From positions 248,001 to 312,000 of the forward strand of contig BCKT01000002.1 in NCBI GenBank assembly GCA_003116875.1: DNA of 64,000 nucleotides, given 5' to 3'. The notes under the pieces were generated by a model. The model was given only the letters and a program-made list of their open reading frames with translations. It had not been told where the DNA came from and made no database searches. The position numbers and the translations under genes were made by a program. Below, in pieces: positions 56,292 through 64,000 of this stretch. Each line of letters begins with the position of its first letter. Within the stretch, counting starts at the first letter, position 1. Source of the stretch: Takashimella koratensis (lineage: Eukaryota > Basidiomycota > Tremellomycetes > Trichosporonales > Tetragoniomycetaceae).

Positions 56292-57111
56292 GCCAGGGCG
56301 GGGAATAGGGACTGGACATGGATATGAGTATGGGTATGGGCATGGTTGAAGGTTTGATTGTCGCATTGAAATTTGACAAGTCTAGTTTGAGTTGCACGAT
56401 CTGGGGTGTTGATACGATCCATATCGATGCTTGTCACTTGGTCTGCTCAATCATGAACGCTGAATACGAGTGGTCGTTGCAGCCAGTGACCCAAAACCAA
56501 GTAAGGGGCAATCCCATACGTGCTTGCTGGGTTCGGGTACGTGACGCCTCGCCGTGGTCATCCCTCTTTCGCCACCTGACTTGCCGGTTGAGTTGCAGGT
56601 TGAGCGAGACGTTGAGTTTGTCGAATACTAGTTATCTTTGGCCGCCAGCCGCAGCTCAGCAACCCAGCAGTATGCGTGGATGTTGTCCGATGGAGGGAGT
56701 GAGGAGCAACTGGACGAGGCTGCGAAAAGTGTCCGTATAATGGCCCGGACATGTGATTGGGAAGGATGAGACGCCAATACCAGAGGCGTTCATACACGCC
56801 GTGATGAGTAGAGATCAGGCTATCAAGTATCGTCCAGATCCTGAAGCACCGACTCAAAGTCTGTATTTGGCAAATCCTTTGTGTGGTCATGATTCGTGCA
56901 GATGTTCATGCCGTGTTGTTGTTGATAATCTTGTGTGGTAAGCATGTAGATAGAAGTAGGACTGATAGGTCAGAGATATCCGCCACCAGCTGCAGGCCTG
57001 CCACGTGGTGTGCTATCCGGGACAACAAGCGTCATTGCTGAATTGAATTGTGATTTGTCTCCTCTTGCATCCTCCATCGACCCCTCCACTCTCTCTATTG
57101 AGTCCTTACTA
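56292..57111. other. Intergenic; no gene seen
   Basis: About 820 bp between two same-strand genes. Frames are short and lack features. C/T-rich leader before 57112. Confidence 0.5.
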
Positions 57112-60100
57112 TGACTACGGCCCGGCAACGCAATGACAAGGTGTCGCCTGTATCGCCTGAGACACAGACAGCTACCGCACCGTCCCCATCTCTATCCCAT
57201 GCGTCATCAACCTCGGAGTCTTCGTCTACTTCGACTTTGCGCAAACGGGTCCGAAAGTTTGAGCAGGCAATCCACGACTTGCCCCGTGAGCTCGACGTCA
57301 AGCTCAAGAAGAAGGTGAGTAAAGGTGCCGGTTGCCAGCTCGGATCTATGATGGAGAGATTGGCTGATAACCTTACTCGTGCTACTTGTGATGCTCTAAA
57401 GGCGGATGGAAAGTTTCAGGTGAGACTTACTCAGTCCGCTAGTTTCCATATCAGTTGACCTTGCTGAATCTCATCTTATCTCTTAGGTCTACGGTGCGTC
57501 TCGTCAACAAGGATCTTTCAGACTGGGTCGGACCGGCGATGGGAAGTGACGCGGGATGGTGGTGAGGACGGAACAAACGACGAGAAGGAGAGAGCGCAGA
57601 GGTCGAGGCGAAGACGGAGAATGATTTGGGCCAGGGAGAACGATAGTATGCTGACGTTGACACTTCTCGTCGTCTCGCGGATAGCTCCCGGAACGCCGTT
57701 CAACGAGATTGGTAGGTGTCTTCAGCTTGACCGAACAGGCAGCGATTCGAGCGACGGCTGATGACTCTTTGTGTCCTGGACAGACCTGAGCGAGTCGACA
57801 TTCTTTCGACATCACGAGTATGCCATTGCCAAGGCGCAAACCTGGAAGTCATGGCTCTTCGGCCGCAAGTTCTTCTTCCCTGCGTAAGTGCAAGTTGCCC
57901 ACAACCGCTGTGACTTTGCTGATGGTTCTCTTAGGGGTGTACTCCTTGGCGCGCTACTCTGCATGTTCTTCATGAAGGACATGACCGACCTGCCGAACGA
58001 CGTTGCCGAAATCTGGGCATCAATTCCAAACACATTCGACCCCCGGGACCTTCTTACCAATCTCACGCTCATCGAAGGTGCCCGCAAGGCGCTGGAGAGC
58101 CGCGACTTCACCGTCGGCGAAGAATTGATCGAGCAGTACGGGCTGGAGAAGAAGCACCCGATTATCTTGGTCCCGGGCATCGTCTCGACAGGTTTGGAAA
58201 GCTGGGGTACGGATGCAATTGCTCGACCATTCTTCAGGAAGCGACTATGGGTGAGCACTTTAGCGCGGTAGATACAGAGCGAGCTTTCAGCTGACGAAAT
58301 CAGGGAACGTCGACGATGATCCGGGCCGTTCTGACCAACAAGGAACGATGGATTCAAGCACTCAGTCTCGACCCAGAGACCGGACTCGATCCGCCCAATT
58401 TCAAAGTCCGCGCCGCGCAGGGCCTAGACGCCGCCTCTGAGTTTATTCAAGGGTATTGGATTTGGCAGAAGATCGTGCAGAACTTGGCGACACTGGGATA
58501 CGATACCAACTCGATGGACATGGCCGCGTACGATTGGCGGCTTGCGTACTACAACCTCGAGGTCCGAGACGCGTTCTTCAGTCGACTCAAATCGAGAATT
58601 GAAATCCTTCACAGAACAACGGGCCAAAAAGTCGTCCTCTGTTCACACTCGATGGGCGGCACGGTCGCACTGTACTTCCTGAAATGGGTCGAAGCACAGC
58701 CGGATGAATACAACTTTGGGGGTGGCGGTGGACCCCAATGGGTCGAGGATCACGTCGAGGCATGGGTCAACGTCGCTGGGACCTTGCTCGGCGTCGCAAA
58801 GGCAATGACGGCCTTCCTGTCGGGAGAAATGCGAGATACCGTTGAACTGCATCCAGCGGGCTCTTATGTCTTGGAAAAATTCTTTTCGCGGAAAGAGAGG
58901 GCAAAGTTGTTCCGAAGGTGGCCAGGATCATCCTCCATGTGGGTCAAGGGCGGAAACCGAATCTGGGGTACCGAAGAATACGCTCCAGACGACCCTACCA
59001 ACGCGACCGACACTTACGGCCGCTTCTTCTCTTTCCGTCACCCTGGCGTACCGAGCGACGAAGTGGCTCTTTCAACTCATACCGTTTCCCCAAACCTCAC
59101 GATCGACGCTGCAAGCGCGTACGTCTTGACCCATACGCCGCCCGCGTTCCAGAAGATGCTTCAGAACAACTACAGCTATGGATTCGAGCTCGACGAAAAG
59201 CAGCTGAAGGAGAATGCCAAGGACCATACCAAGTGGTCCAACCCGCTGGAAGTCGAGTGAGTCCCTCGAAGATCGCTGATGGTACTGTGCGGGTTGTAGG
59301 GTTGTGCTGACGCTTCACAGGTTGCCCAACGCGCCTTCAATGAAGATATACTGCCTGTACGGTCATGGCAAAGAGACAGAGGTGAGTCTGGCGAGTCTCG
59401 TTATAAGGAGCGGTTCAAAGTCTGACTATTTTTCACCTCTGCAGAGGTCGTACTGGTACATGCAAGGAGAGTACGAGCAAGACGAGTCGCGATCCGACGC
59501 TGTGAACGAGGAAGCATTCGTACGTGGCTTCCGTTGGCAAAATAGCGCATATAACTAACCATTTACTTTTCAGTGCGACGCGGCGGACCCGTCTAACGAA
59601 TGTATCGATGCTCCGACAACAAACCGAACAGCTCTCGACTTCCCGCTCGCTCGGAAACAATGGATCGATGCCGAGGTCACTGTCAAGGGCTCCATTCCCG
59701 AGGTGGGTACTGCTTACACCCTACACCCTCTACTTATCCATTGATCCGACGTAGACTGACGAGGTGAACAGGTGCGGTCAGGGGTCAAATTTGGAGATGG
59801 TGACGGCACGATTTCGACCATTAGTCTTGGATCAATGTGTGTCCGCGGCTGGAAAGGAAAGACGAGATGGAACCCCGCCGGTATCAAGGTCGTCACGCAA
59901 GGTAAGTCATTGGGCGGCGTAATTTCCACTTGATAGGCCTGGATTTCTGATTGCAACTTTACGCCACAGAGTACAAGCACCAGCCCGACAGCCTCGATCT
60001 CCGCGGAGGCGCGTTGACAGCAGACCACGTTGATATCCTCGGCGCTTCCCCTCTCAACTCGGCCATCTTGAAAGTCGCAGCGGGTCGAGGAGACTTGGTA

Positions 60101-60157
60101 GAGGAACAAATCGAGTCTAAGATTCTAGAATACACGAAACGAATGGTTTGGGATTGA
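57112..60157 (+). CDS. LRO1: Phospholipid:diacylglycerol acyltransferase (PDAT, Lro1)
   Basis: Makes triacylglycerol by moving an acyl chain from phospholipid to diacylglycerol at the ER. A cytosolic basic tail (LRKRVRKFEQAIHDLPRELD) precedes one membrane anchor (GVLLGALLCMFFMK, about 57933). The lumenal LCAT-like domain has HPIILVPGIVSTGLESWG (oxyanion region), the salt-bridge Trp, AYDWRLAYYNLEVRDAFFSR, the nucleophile elbow CSHSMGGTVALYFL (Ser codon 58649-58651), AGTLLGVAKAMTAFLSGEMR, YCLYGHGKETERSYWYMQGE and, near the end, TADHVDILGASPLNSAILKV with the catalytic His. Between exon 1 (to about 57314) and the DLSESTFFRHHEYAI exon the phase requires 3n+1 bases. An 18-base exon (57403-57420) plus a 7-base exon (57487-57493) would supply them; this part is uncertain. 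Confidence 0.88.
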
Positions 60158-60432
60158 TGTCTTTGTTGGGTTTCTTTTTCTGTTCTTTGGATCGAAGATG
60201 GCTAGTTCAAGATGATTGAACATTATAGATGCAACGATTACATGTGACCTACGAGGCAAGGAGAAAGTCAAGTGAGACCCAAGCTTGTCCTTGGCTCACG
60301 ACACTGATCAAAAGGAATGAGTCTGTCTAAGCCAACTAAGCCAAACCTTTATTGATTTGAGACATATATGGTAAACATTTGCTGCTGTCATGGGGTTCCT
60401 CTTGGTTATTGGTTATTGGTGATTAGTTAGGT

Positions 60433-63400
60433 TCACTTCTCCACAATCTTCTCGGCCATCAAATCTCCCCGGCGCACGGCGTCTTCCGTGACGTTGCTCG
60501 CTGGGACAGGCTGAGCGAGGTGTCGCTGAGCCGCAGAATCCTGTTGCTGGACCTCGGCAAAGGCTTCGCGCAGTCGGTCGGTGGCTATCCGCCGAACCTG
60601 CAAGAAACAACTGTCAACGGAGTGTATCTTTGAGTATGAAAGGATTGAGATGAATACCCACCTCGTTGAAAACGGTGCGAGTGATTTGCAGAATTGGGCC
60701 TGCCAATCCCAACTGGAGGACAATGTAGCTGAAATAATGTTAGCAATTGATTTCGTTTCTCCCTCCCCGAGACTATTGCACCGCAACTGTCGCAAATCAC
60801 TCACCCTGATGCGGCGATCACGAGGAGAAGCGCAAAGTACAACGGGTTGAACAAAACCGCCATTGCCTCATTCCAACCCAAAACCACCAACGCGCCATAC
60901 ATCCACATCGGGATCTGGGCAACCGACGAGACCATGCTCCGTTTCGCTTCAACGTACGCAGCGTCAGCCTCGCGCTTGAACCTAGATTCGAGCGAGAGCA
61001 GCTTTGTTCCTGTGAGCAAAGTGAACGCGGTGGAGGGGTCAAAGGCGGTAGGGGAGTCGGAGGATGGGTCGACGAGGTCAGGGTGGTCGTCGGTTGACGG
61101 AAGGGTAGGGAGGAGGGAGGATTCAGAGGGAGAGATCTGCGCGAAAAGGGGTAACAAAGCGAGAGTCTGTTTAAATGTAAATGCAGATCCAGCAGTCAGC
61201 ACACACTCTAATAATCTCGATCGACGCCAGAGCAAGCCAAGACCCTTACTCACCTCATCTTTCGCCTTCTTGAACGCGCCTTCCAGATCATCCTCGGGCT
61301 TCCACACTCTCGGCACACCCGCATCATCGTACCTGAACCTCTCCTCAAACGTCCCTCTGAGCGTCGACAAGACCGCCGCGTCTGAAGTCTGCTCTTCGAG
61401 CTTTTTCCGGAGGACGAGCCATGCCCGAGCGTGTAGCGATCTGAGCGCGACCTCGTTTTCCTCGGCGCTGCAGTTATAGCCTAAGTGGAGAGATTCTGTC
61501 AGTACAAATACTCAAACGCTTCGATCTTCAGAGGGTTGAGGCCGCGAGGATGTGGGAAGCATAACCGGTCATGGAGTTGGAGAGATGAAGGATAGGTGAT
61601 GAAGAAGAGCTTCGAGAGTGCATCAATCATATACTCACTCTTGGCTTTCGAGAGGTACGCATCCTCGGCGGACTCTGAGACCTCGCGATACGTCGAGAGC
61701 ACCGTGTCCCACATGTCTGGCGCCGGCTTGCTCAGCGCAATCTCCACAGGCTCCAACAACTGTCGTCGAATGTTGCGCTGGGGAATATCACGTCAGCATC
61801 AGCGCAGTGATAGCCCCCTAGCCACCGGCTTTTGTTTGTTTGAAAGATAAAGTCCGCCATGTTGCTGGACTCACCTCAATCGCGTTCACCATCTTCTTCG
61901 TCTCGTCGGCTCGACACTTGTCCGCAATCAACTTGAGATCCTCATCAAGCAGGCCCAGCTCATGTTCATACTCCCAGTCGGTACCATCAAGTTTGACCTC
62001 TGTGGAAGACGATGGTCAGCAAAGCACTGGTTGGATATTCTCAATCATCATTTCTCCTTCCTCTGGTGCAGCTTCTGCGGACAGGAACACACCTTTGGCA
62101 CCTGCCAGAAAAGTGTCCCTCGCGACTTTCGTGCATCGTTGGACGACCTCTCCAAAGTCATACGTTGGCTCCTTGAGCGACGCCGCGATGTCTTTCGCGA
62201 ATTTGGCGGTTGATGCTTTGTGCAAGTTCTTCAGCTGGCCGAGGAAGAGGGGCGAAACAGCCGCGTGGAGTTGAGCGAGCAGGTCGATGCGTTTCCGCTG
62301 GTACACACCCGCGTGATATCGGGATGCGTCACGGTCGAACTTGCCTGTTTGGAGAGGTTAGTCAGCATTTTACAAGGGGCTTGAGCAGTGAGAAAGAGTG
62401 TTGGAACGGAACATACCCAATGCTGTGGCAAGCCAGTCCTTCATGAGCCCACCCAAACCCTCAACGGTCGATCCAGCCTCCACCGGTCGTCGGATTGGCT
62501 TAACGCTGGAAAGGAATGTCTCGGTGACTGCCGTCGCGATTTCGTCACATCGGAACTGGGCGAGGAGCTCCTGCTGCGTAGGCAAGTCAAGGTCCTTGTT
62601 GGTGAGGACTTGTTGCTAGAAGTGCCCATCAGCCACGGTTCTCTTCCACATGCGATAATGTGACCACATCTACGCACCCATATACCCTCCATGTAGAAGC
62701 CGACACCGTCAGCCGGGATCCGCTTGTGATACGCTGGCTGGAAAACATAGTCTGCCCTTGACCGGTCGGTGAACCGCTTTCGCAGCTCGATAACGGACTC
62801 TTCAAACTTGTCCGGCATCAAGATCTTGTGCGGCAGCGCGGCGAACGAGAGGTCAAAGTACGATGACAGGGTTGCGTCGGCCAGGTTTGCAGGCTAAGTC
62901 GGCGGTCAGCGTTTCAGTATGAAGCGCACCTGATGGTAAAACAGCCCAGTCAACTGTAACGCACCTTTGATAAGCTCGCCCAGATCTTCTCCATATCCTG
63001 AGTGAGCGTTGCGGTGAGGTTGGACAACGGAGTTGCGCCGACGTGGTCACGGATCACGAAGAGGATGAGCGTCTTCTCCTGCGGCTTGGGCTTGCTCCCT
63101 TCTCCGCCGCCCCCGAACAATCCAAGATTGACTTCAAACACCGTCTTGAGCAGACCCATGTTGGCGCCTTGGTACAATCCGATCTGGTGCTCCCTGTCCC
63201 CTTTCAGCGATCATCCTTTGTGACCTTCTCGCTTGATGAAGCAAGCAAGCGGCCTGCTTATACTCACCACAAGTTGACGATCAAGACCTCTGTACTCGCG
63301 AGGGAGAACAATGCACTCTTGCGTTCAAAGTCCTGGTCCTCTCCCCTTTCTCGTCCATCCGTTCCCTCGACATCCATCACCAAAGTCGAACTGTAGGCGG

Positions 63401-63949
63401 AGGGACACATCCAGATTCCCTTTGTCGTCTGTTGTCGCTTGGACTCGTCCATCACATCGAAGGAGGTTCCGAACAGACGGTTGAGCAATGTCGACTTTCC
63501 GGTCGACTGGGATCCGAACACGGCGACTACATCGTAGGCGAAGCCCTTGTCGAGCATCCCCCATTTGTTGAGGTACGGTGAAAGGTCTTTGCTGCAGGAT
63601 TCAAGGTGGTGATCAGTTACATTCCTCGAAGACAGGAAAGAAGGAGCAAGGGAAGGGGAAGGATGAGAGAAAAGAGGAGAGAGAGAGGGGGCCAACAGAG
63701 AAAGGAGCTTGAAGCATTCGCTCACGTAAACTCCTGGTTCTCATTGACCACCTGCAACCTGCCATCGCCAAGCCTGTTGGTGTTTGTAGGTTGTTGACCG
63801 CTTTGGCCCCCGTTTGCCGGCTCGGCAAGCGCCGTGGCGTCCATCGCTGCTCTCGCGGCGTCCGATGTACGGGGGTCGTTGATGAGGTCTACGAGCTGTG
63901 TAGGGGGGTTGGCCAAGAGATCTGTCGCGATCTGCGGGGTCTGGTTCAT
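60433..63949 (-). CDS. SEY1: SEY1, ER-fusion dynamin-like GTPase (RHD3/atlastin-type)
   Basis: Drives homotypic fusion of ER tubules. The start at 63949 gives [20 protein letters not shown], a low-complexity tail, then [20 protein letters not shown]. GTPase motifs: G1 [18 protein letters not shown]2 in [10 protein letters not shown]3 [21 protein letters not shown]4 LFVIRDH. Middle helical domain: [76 protein letters not shown]. Two membrane-hairpin segments near the C-terminus: [20 protein letters not shown] and [17 protein letters not shown], then a further hydrophobic stretch. The C-terminal tail ([20 protein letters not shown]) is amphipathic, as needed for fusion. Many introns. A lumen/cytosol loop rich in Ser/Asp/Pro (about 61030-61110) is longer than I expect and may vary by species. 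Confidence 0.93.
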
Positions 63950-64000
63950 GGTTGGTGTGTGATGGGTGAGTAGGTGGGTGGTGGTGGATGAAGAGCAAGA
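63950..64000. promoter_or_regulatory. Start of the SEY1 upstream region
   Basis: Only 51 bases remain; GTGG/GGTGG-rich on the + strand, i.e. a C/A-rich leader for SEY1. Nothing else can be said. Confidence 0.4.

Noticed and set aside
1..64000. tRNA, rRNA, CRISPR arrays, prophage or bacterial-type operons
   Set aside because: I looked for tRNA T-loop-like GTTCRANNC patterns and repeat arrays and found none convincing; the window is ordinary fungal nuclear DNA.

Overview
This window is nuclear DNA of a basidiomycete fungus. Genes are dense and broken by many short introns with GTRNGY donors, a CTGAC-type branch site and an AG acceptor. Coding DNA is GC-rich and start codons sit after pyrimidine-rich leaders. 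Gene content (CAP10-type GT90, CPL1-like secreted proteins, Sey1, fungal PDAT) and gene style fit a Pucciniomycotina yeast such as a Microbotryomycete. That placement is an inference. A few N bases lie inside one mobile-element-like insert, which suggests a short-read assembly.

Layout: 0.7-3.9 kb, membrane-anchored GH5 exo-beta-1,3-glucanase (+). 4.9-7.4 kb, FAD-dependent amine-oxidase-like protein (-). 8.3-10.1 kb, CCC1/VIT iron-manganese transporter with a metallothionein-like N-terminus (+). 10.7-13.7 kb, GT90/CAP10 glycosyltransferase (-). 15.2-15.9 kb, RPB9 (+). 16.3-17.7 kb, UTP11 (-). 18.2-22.3 kb, one open frame joining a mitochondrial ABC half-transporter to a COX10-type heme O synthase (+). 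23.7-24.8 kb, conserved membrane protein of unknown function (+). 24.9-26.1 kb, TAF13-like TFIID subunit (-). 27.1-28.3 kb, RTF2 (+). 28.6-30.8 kb, unknown protein with a repeated D-L-x-V-P-L-N motif (+).

The accessory part is 31.5-39.6 kb. Four paralogous genes for secreted cysteine-rich CPL1-like proteins sit head to tail with a period of about 2.0 kb. A 943-bp element with near-perfect terminal inverted repeats, flanked by TA, separates copies 1 and 2 and accounts for their extra spacing. Copy 2 has an apparently exonised intron and a Cys-to-Arg change. Copy 4 has a Trp-to-stop change beside the shared Lys-Arg processing site. A secreted GH1 beta-glucosidase follows at 40.3-43.6 kb.

The rest is mostly housekeeping: a DHA1-type MFS transporter (44.4-46.9 kb, +), a mitochondrial two-HMG-box protein (47.3-48.3 kb, +), cytochrome c oxidase subunit COX4/5b (48.6-49.4 kb, -), a disordered nuclear protein with SUMO- and PCNA-binding-like motifs (49.9-52.8 kb, +), a small unknown protein (53.1-53.7 kb, -), ornithine aminotransferase (54.2-56.3 kb, +), PDAT/LRO1 (57.1-60.2 kb, +) and SEY1 (60.4-63.9 kb, -).

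No operon logic applies. Two themes recur. One is mitochondrial biogenesis (ABC-COX10 fusion, HMG-box protein, COX4). The other is the cell surface and secretome (GH5, GT90, CPL1-like array, GH1). The most notable candidates are the ABC-COX10 fusion, the CPL1-like array with its decaying copies, and the metallothionein-like tail on CCC1. Exon boundaries were inferred by eye from splice signals and family conservation.
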